Assembly: GCA_900469965.1 (NCBI GenBank)
Contig: UBZP01000017.1
Location: 462,564-526,563, forward strand
DNA length: 64,000 bases
Direction: 5' to 3'
Origin: Hyphomicrobiales bacterium
GTDB taxonomy: Bacteria; Pseudomonadota; Alphaproteobacteria; Rhizobiales; Rhizobiaceae
Both the position numbers and the translations under genes were made by a program. Below, piece after piece: positions 1 through 7,934 of the stretch. The notes beneath the pieces were generated by a model that saw only the letters and a list, made by a program, of their open reading frames with translations, was not told the DNA's origin and searched no databases. Within the stretch, counting starts at the first letter, position 1, and each line of letters opens with the position of its first letter.

Positions 1-65
1 TCGTCGCCGTTCCCGGTGCCGCTGCCATCATCGAGGATGGGGAACCGGAGAAGCTGGCCGGTTGA
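1..65 (+). CDS. 3' end of an unidentified protein (partial)
   Basis: Frame 3 is open from the window edge and reads VAVPGAAAIIEDGEPEKLAG before a TGA at 63-65. The codon use looks normal for this genome, so this is plausibly the last ~20 residues of a gene that begins outside the window. It converges on the SfnB-type gene on the other strand, which ends 48 bases downstream. Too little is visible to assign a family; a role in the sulfur cluster that follows is possible but unsupported. Confidence 0.4.
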   Translation, partial: VAVPGAAAIIEDGEPEKLAG

Positions 66-113
66 GGCGACAAGCCAGCGGGAACCCTCGCGACCGAAAG
101 TCTGCGGCGTGTC

Positions 114-1238
114 TCAAAGGTCTTCCGGGGGAGCGCGATGCCGGTCGAGACGCAGGTTGCCCGCCTGACGCAGCATGTCGGCGGTTGGCGCGTGTTCTGC
201 CTCCGGCTCGCCCGTTCCGTGGGTTCCCGAAGCCGGCGCGAATGCTGTTCCGGCAGCACCGACGGCATCGGCTGCGGCAAAGCGCGCTGCCGCTGCCGCC
301 AGGTAGGCGTTGATCCGGTGCTGTTCGGCAATGCCGATCTGGGCAGCGTCGATCGCCCGCCCGGCCTGCTCCATCGCGGCTTCGGCAGCCGATAGCCGCA
401 CCGAGGCAAGACCGATCGCAAGGGCATCCGGGGCACGCGCGTCCATCGCCTGTCGAAGCCGCATTCGGGCGACGCCGATGTGCGCCGCAGCCTCGAGCAG
501 CAGGGCCAGCGCTTGCGGCACGTCCGTGCGCGGCGGTTCGGTGACGGAATGGAGCAGGGCGCCGTTGTCGACGAGCACGTCCTTCAGCAGCACGTGCTCC
601 GGCGGCTGCAGACCCGTGGCGGTCGGCTCGCAGCTGTTGGCGACATAGTGCAGGCCGTCGATCCGGGCGGGCAGCAGCAGCCGGGCGCTCTTCCCGGTAT
701 CGGTCCGCGTCGGAACCAGCAGCCAGTCGGCATGGCGGGCGCAGGGCGTACAGAGCGCCTCTCCCCCCAGCCGCCAGCCGACGCCGCTCGCCGCCAGCGG
801 GAGCGGAGCGCCGCTCTCGGCGCCGCGATGAACGGGCCGTGCCTCGCACAGCCTGCCCCCGGCCAGCGCCGCGGGGAAGACCGTGTTCTGCTGGCCCTCC
901 GTCCCATAGCTACGGACCTGTTCCAGCGCCAGGAAATGGGCGGCGAGGATTTCGGCCAGCGTCGCGGACGTCTCGGACGCGATCGCACAGATTTCTGCGA
1001 GCACCACGTTGGATGCGTCGAGGCCGCCGTGCTCGGTCGGGATCGAAACGCCGAGCAGGCCGGACCGGGCCAGGAGATCCAGCCGTGCCTGCGACGTCCC
1101 TGCCTGCGACGTCCCTGTCGCCGCCGTGGCGATCTCGAAACCGGAGGCCATGGCGTTCGCGATGGCAATCGCTTCGTCCTCCGCGCCGATCAGGGCGGCC
1201 GTCCGCACCGGTTGGCCAATCACTGGTGTCGTCCCCAT
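114..1238 (-). CDS. SfnB-like acyl-CoA dehydrogenase-fold flavoprotein (copy 1, divergent and C-terminally short)
   Basis: Predicted FMN/FAD flavoprotein of the SfnB/DszC branch of the acyl-CoA dehydrogenase superfamily, whose members oxidise or desulfurise organosulfur compounds. I chose the ATG at 1238 (374 aa) because AGGAG lies 8 bases upstream; an in-frame ATG at 1259 has no such site. The N-terminal helical domain (SGLLGVSIPTEHGG, then LAEILAAHFLALEQVR) matches the family. The C-terminus is odd: it stops after LRLDRHRAPPEDL, whereas the two other copies in this window continue through LDRHWRNAR and a SHNP...IGD tail of about 30 residues. A perfect 15-bp tandem duplication (1087-1116) gives the repeated peptide GTSQAGTSQA. 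It is divergent from the DMS-monooxygenase-like operon. It may be a specialised or decaying paralogue. Confidence 0.75.
   Translation of the reverse strand: MGTTPVIGQPVRTAALIGAEDEAIAIANAMASGFEIATAATGTSQAGTSQARLDLLARSGLLGVSIPTEHGGLDASNVVLAEICAIASETSATLAEILAAHFLALEQVRSYGTEGQQNTVFPAALAGGRLCEARPVHRGAESGAPLPLAASGVGWRLGGEALCTPCARHADWLLVPTRTDTGKSARLLLPARIDGLHYVANSCEPTATGLQPPEHVLLKDVLVDNGALLHSVTEPPRTDVPQALALLLEAAAHIGVARMRLRQAMDARAPDALAIGLASVRLSAAEAAMEQAGRAIDAAQIGIAEQHRINAYLAAAAARFAAADAVGAAGTAFAPASGTHGTGEPEAEHAPTADMLRQAGNLRLDRHRAPPEDL
1087..1116. repeat. 15-bp perfect tandem duplication inside SfnB copy 1
   Basis: GCCTGCGACGTCCCT occurs twice head to tail (1087-1101 and 1102-1116). It is in frame and duplicates the peptide GTSQA. 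The size and perfection suggest recent replication slippage. Confidence 0.9.
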
Positions 1239-1503
1239 GTCGGCTGCTCCTCGCATCATGCAGTTCAGGACGCACGGACCTTATCAGAGTAGGGAGATCA
1301 TATTCTATAAAAAATGTATAGATTGATGCTCCCGCCTGTGCTCCGATCTGAAAGGATCTGGGCCGTCGGGCAAACTGGCAATTGCCAAGAATGGCTGGAA
1401 AGGGAAAAACTGTTTCCGAAATTAGTACATAAAAAAGATAGACTAACTGTGCTAATTCGTCGCCCCGCTCTAGGGTCTGTCCGTCTGGAGCTAGGAGCAG
1501 AAG
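1239..1503. promoter_or_regulatory. Divergent promoter region between SfnB copy 1 and the DMS-monooxygenase-like operon
   Basis: This gap is much more AT-rich than its flanks. It contains ATTCTATA at 1302-1309, inside an inverted repeat CTATA (1305-1309) / TATAG (1317-1321), and a perfect 12-bp palindrome TGGCAATTGCCA at 1376-1387. The first motif recurs upstream of other sulfur genes in this window. Both could be operators for a regulator acting on both directions; this is inferred from position only. No protein-coding signal is seen. Confidence 0.5.
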
Positions 1504-2928
1504 ATGACCCGCCAAATCCGTTTCAACGCCTTCGATATGAACTGCGTCGGCCACCAGTCGCCGGGATTGTGGGCCTACCCAGGTGACAAGTCCTGGAAAT
1601 ACAAGGACCTGGACTACTGGCAGGATCTGGCGCGCACGCTCGAGCGCGGCATCTTCGACGGCATCTTCATTGCGGATGTGATCGGCTACTACGACGTCTA
1701 CAAGGGCTCGAACTACCACGCGATCCACCAGGCGGCGCAGCTTCCGGTCAACGATCCGCTCCAGCTGGCAGCTCCGATCGCGCTTGCGACCGAACACCTC
1801 GGCATCGGGATTACCGCGTCGACGTCCTTCGAACATCCCTACACCTTCGCCCGCCGCATCGCGACCGCCGACCATCACACCAAGGGGCGCGTCGGCTGGA
1901 ACATCGTCACCTCCTATCTGGAAAGCGGTGCGAAGAACGTCGGCGAGGGCGGCCTGCGCCGCCACGACAACCGCTACGAGGTGGCGAACGAATATGTCGA
2001 GGTGCTCTACAAGCTGCTCGAAGGATCCTGGGAGGAAGGGGCCGTCGTTCGCGACGGGGAGAAGCGCATCTTCACCCATCCGGAGAAGGTCCACGAGATC
2101 GGCCACAAGGGCAAGTATTTCGATGTGCCGGGCTACGGGCTGACGGAGCCTTCGCCGCAGCGCACGCCGGTGCTCTACCAGGCGGGGGCTTCGGGACCGG
2201 GCAAGACCTTCGCCGCGCAGCACGCCGAATGCGTGTTCGTCGCCGCGCCGACCAAGTCGCTGCTGAAGGCCTACGTCGCCGAAATCCGTGCGCGCGCCGC
2301 CGCCGCCGGCCGTGATCCGAAGAAGATCTATATCTACACGCTGCTCACCATCATCACCGACGAGACGGAAGAGAAGGCGCAACAGAAATTCGAAGACTAC
2401 AAGCGGTACGTTTCCTACGACGGCTCGCTCGTCTTCATGTCGGGCTGGACCGGCATCGACTTCGGCCAGTACGCGCCGACGGATCTCGTCCGGAAGGTCG
2501 AGACCAACGCCATCCACTCGATCGTCGAGAACCTCGCGGGCGGCGACAAGTCCTGGACGATCGACGAACTCGCGCAGTTCGGCGGCATCGGCGGCATGGG
2601 GCCGGTCTTCGTCGGATCGCCGCAGCGCATCGCCGACATCCTGCAGGAGTGGGTCGAGGACACCGATGTCGACGGCTTCAACCTCGCCTATGCCGTCACA
2701 CCCGGCAGCTTCGAGGACGTGGTCGATTTCATCGTGCCGGAATTGCAGAAGCGCGGCGCCTATCCGACCGCCTACAGGCCCGGCACGCTGCGCGAAAAGC
2801 TCTTCGGCGACGGCCCGTACCTGCCCGCGTCCCATCCGGCCAACGGCTACCGGGACATCGAGGCGGTCAAGCGACGGGAGGCGGACGCCGCCTCGTCGGT
2901 TTCCACCCTCAAGACGGCGAAGGGCTGA
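1504..2928 (+). CDS. FMNH2-dependent LLM-class monooxygenase, dimethyl-sulfide monooxygenase (DmoA)/NtaA-like
   Basis: Soluble two-component flavin monooxygenase (474 aa) of the bacterial luciferase superfamily, NtaA/SnaA/DszA/DmoA branch. The opening RFNAFDMNCVGHQSPGLW, the FIADVIGYYDVYKGS segment, the HHTKGRVGWNIVTSYL segment and the late DGFNLAYAVTPGSF and VPELQKRG segments closely resemble what I recall of Hyphomicrobium DmoA, which cleaves dimethyl sulfide to methanethiol and formaldehyde. RBS GGAG lies just upstream of the ATG. It starts an operon with a complete branched-chain-type ABC transporter and an SfnB paralogue. FMNH2 must come from a partner reductase; the candidate is at 20101-20661. 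The exact substrate (DMS, another thioether or a sulfonate) cannot be read from sequence. Confidence 0.85.
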   Translation: MTRQIRFNAFDMNCVGHQSPGLWAYPGDKSWKYKDLDYWQDLARTLERGIFDGIFIADVIGYYDVYKGSNYHAIHQAAQLPVNDPLQLAAPIALATEHLGIGITASTSFEHPYTFARRIATADHHTKGRVGWNIVTSYLESGAKNVGEGGLRRHDNRYEVANEYVEVLYKLLEGSWEEGAVVRDGEKRIFTHPEKVHEIGHKGKYFDVPGYGLTEPSPQRTPVLYQAGASGPGKTFAAQHAECVFVAAPTKSLLKAYVAEIRARAAAAGRDPKKIYIYTLLTIITDETEEKAQQKFEDYKRYVSYDGSLVFMSGWTGIDFGQYAPTDLVRKVETNAIHSIVENLAGGDKSWTIDELAQFGGIGGMGPVFVGSPQRIADILQEWVEDTDVDGFNLAYAVTPGSFEDVVDFIVPELQKRGAYPTAYRPGTLREKLFGDGPYLPASHPANGYRDIEAVKRREADAASSVSTLKTAKG

Positions 2929-2935
2929 GACCGGT

Positions 2936-3703
2936 ATGGCGAGCCTGCTCGAACTCAGCGACGTATCGCTCTCCTTCCGCGGCGTGACGGCGCTGAATGC
3001 GCTGAGCTTTGCGGTGGCGCGCGGCGAGATCTGCGCCCTCATCGGCCCGAACGGGGCGGGCAAGAGCTCGCTGCTGAACGTCATCAACGGCGTCTACCGC
3101 GCCGACGCCGGCGACATCGTCTTCGACGGCCGTCGTTTCGAGGCGATCCGGCCGGGCAAGGCGGCGCGCCTCGGCATCGGCCGCACCTTTCAGCACAATG
3201 CGCTCTTCCGTCGCTTGACGGTGCGGGAGAACGTGCTGGCCGGGCTGTCCCGTCATGGCGGGGCGAGCTTCATCGAGAACGTGTTCCGCTTCGGCCGCGA
3301 CCGGCAGGAGCGAAGGGACTTTTCCGCCCGCGCCGACCGGGTGATCGCCTTCCTCGGTCTCGACGCCGCGCGCGACCGCATCGTCTCCACCCTGTCCTAC
3401 GGGATCCAGAAGCGGGTGGACCTCGCCCGCGCGCTCGTCTCCGAACCGAAGCTCCTGCTGCTCGACGAGCCGATGGCCGGGATGAACCAGGACGAGAAGA
3501 CGGAGATGAGCCGCATCATCGCCGAGGTTAACCGCGCCTTCGGCACCACCATCGTCCTGATCGAGCACGACGTCGGCATCGTGCTCGGGCTCGCCCATCA
3601 CATCGTCGTCCTCGACTACGGCCGCAAGGTCGCCGACGGCGCGCCGGATGCGGTGCGCAACGACCCGGACGTCATCGCCGCCTATCTCGGCACGGTTCAC
3701 TGA
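2936..3703 (+). CDS. Branched-chain-type ABC transporter ATP-binding protein (LivG-like)
   Basis: Cytoplasmic ATPase of a hydrophobic amino acid/amide-type importer, 255 aa. Walker A is GPNGAGKSS near residue 37, the signature is LSYGIQKRVDLARAL, Walker B is LLLLDEPMAGM, and the H-loop sits in IVLIEHDVG. The ATG at 2936 begins 7 bases after the monooxygenase stop. The LSYG signature and the BCA_ABC_TP_C-like tail (APDAVRNDPDVIAAYLG) are typical of LivG. Its place directly behind the DmoA-like gene suggests import of an organosulfur substrate, not leucine; that is inference from context. Confidence 0.93.
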   Translation: MASLLELSDVSLSFRGVTALNALSFAVARGEICALIGPNGAGKSSLLNVINGVYRADAGDIVFDGRRFEAIRPGKAARLGIGRTFQHNALFRRLTVRENVLAGLSRHGGASFIENVFRFGRDRQERRDFSARADRVIAFLGLDAARDRIVSTLSYGIQKRVDLARALVSEPKLLLLDEPMAGMNQDEKTEMSRIIAEVNRAFGTTIVLIEHDVGIVLGLAHHIVVLDYGRKVADGAPDAVRNDPDVIAAYLGTVH

Positions 3704-3713
3704 GGAGACGGTG

Positions 3714-4595
3714 ATGGCATTCTTCCTGGAAACGCTGATCGCGGGCCTCTTCGCCGGCCTCATGTACGGCCTCGTCGCCATCGGCTTCGTGCTGATCTAC
3801 AAGGCCTCGGGCGTCTTCAATTTCGCGCAAGGGGCGATGGTCTTCCTCGCCGCGCTCGTCTTCGTCACTCTGGTCGAGCGGGGCGTCCACTTCTGGGTGG
3901 CTTTCGCGGCGACCTCGGCGCTGATGGTTCTTGTCGCGATCGCCATCGAGGCGCTGGTGCTGCGGCCCCTGCGCAACCGCGATCCGCTGACGCTGTTCAT
4001 GGCCACGCTCGGCCTGTCCTTCGTCATCGACGGCGCGACCCAGTTCTTCCTCGGCACCGACGTCCACATGCTCGACATCGGCATCGAGGACATCGCGCAG
4101 GACTACGGCGGGCTGTTCATCAGCCAGTTCGACATCATCGCATCCCTCATCGTCGTCGCGCTCGTCGCCGTGCTCGCGCTCGTCTTCAGCAAGACGCGGA
4201 TGGGCATTTCGCTGAGGGCCGTCGCGGACGATACGCTTGCCGCGCAGTCGATCGGTATCCGGCTGCCGGTGATCTGGCGCATCGTCTGGAGCGTTGCGGG
4301 CATCGTGGCGCTGGTCGCCGGTCTTCTCTGGGGCGCGCGGCAGGGCGTGCAGTATTCGCTCTCGCTGGTGACGCTGAAGGCGCTCCCCGTGCTGATCATC
4401 GGCGGCTTCTCGTCGATCCCCGGCGCGATCGTCGGCGGGCTGATCGTCGGGGCGAGCGAGGCGCTTGCCGACATCTATCTCGGCCCGCTCGTCAACGGCA
4501 GCGTCTCCACCTGGTTCGCCTACATCCTCGCCGTCGCTTTCCTCCTCGTTCGCCCGGCCGGCCTTTTCGGCGACCGCGACATCGAAAGGGTCTGA
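3714..4595 (+). CDS. Branched-chain-type ABC transporter permease (LivH-like)
   Basis: Inner-membrane permease, 293 aa, starting MAFFLETLIAGLFAGLMYGL with an RBS GAGGAGACG spaced correctly from the ATG at 3714. About eight hydrophobic segments are visible, with the family's GFVLIYKASGVFNFAQGAM region near the N-terminus and the cytoplasmic EAA-like loop TRMGISLRAVADDTLAAQSIG that contacts the ATPase. It pairs with the LivM-like gene that begins 4 bases after its stop. Confidence 0.93.
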   Translation: MAFFLETLIAGLFAGLMYGLVAIGFVLIYKASGVFNFAQGAMVFLAALVFVTLVERGVHFWVAFAATSALMVLVAIAIEALVLRPLRNRDPLTLFMATLGLSFVIDGATQFFLGTDVHMLDIGIEDIAQDYGGLFISQFDIIASLIVVALVAVLALVFSKTRMGISLRAVADDTLAAQSIGIRLPVIWRIVWSVAGIVALVAGLLWGARQGVQYSLSLVTLKALPVLIIGGFSSIPGAIVGGLIVGASEALADIYLGPLVNGSVSTWFAYILAVAFLLVRPAGLFGDRDIERV

Positions 4596-4598
4596 CCC

Positions 4599-5666
4599 AT
4601 GACCACCCTTCAGGACACGCTCCCCGACACCGGCCCGGCCGCGCCCATCCTTTCGAATGCCGCGTTGCTGCGCCTCGCAGTCGTCGCTGCCGGTCTCGTC
4701 GTCGCCTTCGGCATCGTTCCGGCCGTCGCCACCGACTACTGGCTGAGCTCGATCATCATTCCGACCGTCGTCATGGGGCTTGCGGGCATCTCGCTCAACC
4801 TGCTGCAGGGCTATGCGGGACTGGTCTCGCTCGGCTCGGCCGCCTTCATGTCGGTCGGCGTCTTCTCCGCCTACAATCTGATCCTGCGCGTGCCCGGCCT
4901 GCCGCTGCCCGCAGTCCTCCTGCTTTCCGGGCTGATCGCGGCGGCCGTCGGTGTCTTCTTCGGACTGCCGGCGCTGCGGTTCAGGGGCTTCTACCTGGGC
5001 GCCTCGACGCTCGGCGCGCAGTTCTTCTTCCCGTGGCTATTCACCAACTACCCGTGGTTCTCGAACGACAGCCAGTCGTTGACGATCTCGGCGCCGCGTC
5101 TCGAATTCCTCGGCTACGATCTGCAATCGCCGGTCGGGCGCTACCTGTTCGTCGCCACCGTCACGGCGCTCCTGATCGGTCTCGCCTTCCTGGTGGTCCG
5201 CAGCCGGCTCGGCCGGGAATGGATGGCGATCCGCGACCAGGAGACGGCCGCGTCCGTGCTCGGCATCCGCGTCGCCCGCCGCAAGCTGCAGGCCTATGCC
5301 ATCAGTTCCTTCTTCCTCGGCATCACCGGCGTGCTCTGGGGTTTTGCCTATCTCGGCACCGCCGACGCCCACACCTACAATCTCGACAAGTCCTTCCAGG
5401 TCCTGTTCATCGTCCTCATCGGCGGAACGGCGACGATCTTCGGCAACTTCCTCGGCGCCGCCTTCATCGTGCTGACGCCGATCCTGCTCGACCACCTCGT
5501 GCTGGCGGCGAACATCGCCTACCTCAGCGACCAGGGGGCGATCACCAACCTGCAGCGCGTCATCTTCGGCGCGATCATCATCTTCATCCTGATCAAGGAG
5601 CCGGACGGGCTGTCTGCCTGGATCCGGCGGGGTGCGGAAGCACTCCGGGCGCGGCCGAAAACCTAG
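4599..5666 (+). CDS. Branched-chain-type ABC transporter permease (LivM-like)
   Basis: Second inner-membrane permease of the importer, 355 aa. It has a hydrophilic N-terminal 25 residues, then around ten membrane segments, with the characteristic GYAGLVSLGSAAFMSVGVFSA segment and a cytoplasmic loop SRLGREWMAIRDQETAASVLG. It lies in the same operon as the LivH-like permease. The C-terminus is close to the usual LivM length. Confidence 0.92.
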   Translation: MTTLQDTLPDTGPAAPILSNAALLRLAVVAAGLVVAFGIVPAVATDYWLSSIIIPTVVMGLAGISLNLLQGYAGLVSLGSAAFMSVGVFSAYNLILRVPGLPLPAVLLLSGLIAAAVGVFFGLPALRFRGFYLGASTLGAQFFFPWLFTNYPWFSNDSQSLTISAPRLEFLGYDLQSPVGRYLFVATVTALLIGLAFLVVRSRLGREWMAIRDQETAASVLGIRVARRKLQAYAISSFFLGITGVLWGFAYLGTADAHTYNLDKSFQVLFIVLIGGTATIFGNFLGAAFIVLTPILLDHLVLAANIAYLSDQGAITNLQRVIFGAIIIFILIKEPDGLSAWIRRGAEALRARPKT

Positions 5667-5767
5667 CCGCCGCCCAGGTTCCGTGCGGATCGGGCATGGC
5701 GCCGGATCTTCCGCCCGTTGTCGAAAGCCCCGGCGCCATCCTCTCGAGCAACACCATGGGGGTAACC

Positions 5768-7111
5768 ATGTCGATACTATCCAGAACGCTTGCGCTGGCG
5801 ACCAGCGCCGTGATCGCCGCCGCCACGCTGACCGGGCCCGCAACGGCGCAGGACGCGACCGGCCAGCAGCTCTATCCGCTCTTCACCTATCGCACCGGCC
5901 CCTATGCGCCCTCCTTCATTCCCTTCGGCGCCGGCAACATCGACTACCTGCGCTACGTCAACGAGGTGGAAGGCGGCGTCAACGGCGTGAAGATCCTGAT
6001 CCAGGAATGCGAGACGGCCTATACCATCGAGCGCGGCATCGAGTGCTACGAGCGCTACAAGGGCGGCTTCAACGGCGCACTGACAGCCGCCATCTATCCG
6101 CATTCGAGCGGCCTGGACGTGGCGCTGACCGACAAGGCGCGCCTCGACAAGATCCCGATCGTCAGCCCCGGCGGCGGCCAGAACATCGCCACCGACGGCC
6201 GGGTCTTCCCCTACCAGTTCCCGCTGATCTTCGACTACTGGAGCGAGGCGCAGATCATCGTCGACTACATCGCCCAGCAGGCCGGCGGCTATGACAAGCT
6301 GAAAGGCGTGAAGATCGCCACGCTCTACCACGATTCCGGCTACGGCCGCGACACGATCGAGCCGCTCGGTATCCTCGCCAAGAAATACGGCTTCGAGGAC
6401 ATCCAGATCCCGGTCCCGCATCCGGGCGAGCAGCAGCAGGCGCAGTGGCAGCAGATCCGCCGCGCCGGTGCCGACTGGGTGTTCCTGCGAGGCTGGGGCG
6501 TGATGACGCCGGTGGCGATCAAGACCGCCGCGCGCGTCGGCTTCCCCGCCGACCGCATCATCGGCGACATCTGGAGCGGCTCGGAAGACGATGCCCGTCC
6601 GGCGGGCGCCGCCGCCAAGGGCTATCTCGCCGTCTCCGTTTTCCCGCCGGGCACCGACTACGGCATCCTGAAGACGCTCAAGGAGAAGATCGTCGACGCG
6701 GGCCGGTCGGATCTGAAGGACAACAGCAAGTTCGGCACGGTCTACTACAACTACGGTGTGATCGAGGCGATCACCTTCGTCGAGGCGCTGCGCACCGGCC
6801 AGAAGAAATTCGGCAACCGGCCGCTGACGGCCGAGGAAGGCCAGTGGGCGCTCGAAAACCTGAACATCGACCAGAAGCGTATCGCCGAGCTTGGCGCCGA
6901 AGGCCTGATCAGTCCGCTGAAGACGACGATCGACAACCACAAGGGCGAGACGATCGCCGCCAAGATCATCCAGTGGAACGGCGAGACCTGGGACACCAGG
7001 ACCGACTGGATCAAGGCCGACGCCCCCCTGTTTGCCGACGTGATCAAGGCCAAGGCCGCTGCCTACGCCGCCGAGAAGGGCATCACGCCGCGCCAGGACG
7101 CCTCCAACTGA
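5768..7111 (+). CDS. Branched-chain-type ABC transporter periplasmic substrate-binding protein
   Basis: Periplasmic type I binding protein, 447 aa from the ATG at 5768; an in-frame ATG at 5756 would add four residues. The N-terminus MSILSRTLALATSAVIAAA...TAQ is a Sec signal peptide with probable cleavage after Ala-Gln. Mature segments such as YLRYVNEVEGGVNG, the SPGGGQNIATDGR segment and GYGRDTIEPLG fit the Leu/Ile/Val-binding superfamily, in a long subgroup. The order ATPase-permease-permease-binding protein-ATPase is complete. The ligand is unknown; the flanking monooxygenases suggest an organosulfur compound. Confidence 0.9.
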   Translation: MSILSRTLALATSAVIAAATLTGPATAQDATGQQLYPLFTYRTGPYAPSFIPFGAGNIDYLRYVNEVEGGVNGVKILIQECETAYTIERGIECYERYKGGFNGALTAAIYPHSSGLDVALTDKARLDKIPIVSPGGGQNIATDGRVFPYQFPLIFDYWSEAQIIVDYIAQQAGGYDKLKGVKIATLYHDSGYGRDTIEPLGILAKKYGFEDIQIPVPHPGEQQQAQWQQIRRAGADWVFLRGWGVMTPVAIKTAARVGFPADRIIGDIWSGSEDDARPAGAAAKGYLAVSVFPPGTDYGILKTLKEKIVDAGRSDLKDNSKFGTVYYNYGVIEAITFVEALRTGQKKFGNRPLTAEEGQWALENLNIDQKRIAELGAEGLISPLKTTIDNHKGETIAAKIIQWNGETWDTRTDWIKADAPLFADVIKAKAAAYAAEKGITPRQDASN

Positions 7112-7134
7112 ACGCAAGCAAGGGATCGCCGATC

Positions 7135-7905
7135 ATGACCGAACCGAAAGCCGGCTTCCTCGAAGTCCGCAACGTGGAGGCCCTCTATGGTCAGGCGATC
7201 CTGGCCGTGCGCGACGTCTCGCTCAAGGTGGAGGAGGGCAGCATCGTTGCCCTCCTCGGCGCCAACGGCGCCGGCAAGTCGACGACGCTGAAGGCGATCT
7301 CCAATCTGCTCGGACCGGCCCGCGGCCGGGTGAGCAAGGGCGACATCCGCTGGCGCGGCGAACCCGTCAGCGCGCTATCCGCCTCGAGGCTCGTCGCCCG
7401 CGGCATCGTGCAGGTGCTGGAGGGACGCCACGTGTTCCCGCAGCTGACGGTGGAGGAGAACATCCTCTCCGGCGGGTTCGTGCGCAGGCCGTCCCGCAGT
7501 GCGCTCAGCGACGGCCTCGAGCAGGTCTACACCTGGTTTCCCCGCCTCAAGCAGAAGCGCAAGACCAAGGCCGGCCTGACCTCCGGCGGCGAGCAGCAGA
7601 TGGTCGCGATCGGCCGCGCCCTGATGACGAAGCCGAAGCTCGTCCTGCTCGACGAGCCGTCCATGGGGCTGGCGCCGATCATCGTCCAGGAGATCTTCGA
7701 GATCATTCGCGGTTTGAACCGGGATTCCGGCGTGAGCTTCCTGCTCGCCGAGCAGAACGCCAGCCTGGCGCTCAAATATGCCGACCACGGCTACATTCTC
7801 GAAATGGGGCGGGTCGCCCTTTCAGGCACCGCCGCGGAACTGCGCGCCCGCGACGACGTGCACGACTTCTATCTGGGCGGTGCGCAGTCGCGCGTTCCCC
7901 ACTGA
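7135..7905 (+). CDS. Branched-chain-type ABC transporter ATP-binding protein (LivF-like)
   Basis: Second ATPase of the importer, 256 aa. Walker A GANGAGKST, signature LTSGGEQQMVAIGRAL, Walker B LVLLDEPSMGL and the H-loop-region FLLAEQNAS (LivF proteins carry Gln-Asn here) are visible. The ATG at 7135 follows the binding-protein stop by 23 bases with AAGG nearby. The protein completes the five-gene transporter. Confidence 0.93.
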   Translation: MTEPKAGFLEVRNVEALYGQAILAVRDVSLKVEEGSIVALLGANGAGKSTTLKAISNLLGPARGRVSKGDIRWRGEPVSALSASRLVARGIVQVLEGRHVFPQLTVEENILSGGFVRRPSRSALSDGLEQVYTWFPRLKQKRKTKAGLTSGGEQQMVAIGRALMTKPKLVLLDEPSMGLAPIIVQEIFEIIRGLNRDSGVSFLLAEQNASLALKYADHGYILEMGRVALSGTAAELRARDDVHDFYLGGAQSRVPH

Positions 7906-7934
7906 TGTTCAGCCAACAAGGAGCAGTCGCTGCC

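Noticed and set aside
100..115. GTCTGCGGCGTGTCTC occurs here and again at 16936-16951
   Set aside because: The match does not extend beyond 16 bases and the flanks are unrelated, so it is probably chance, though a remnant of a shared insert cannot be excluded.
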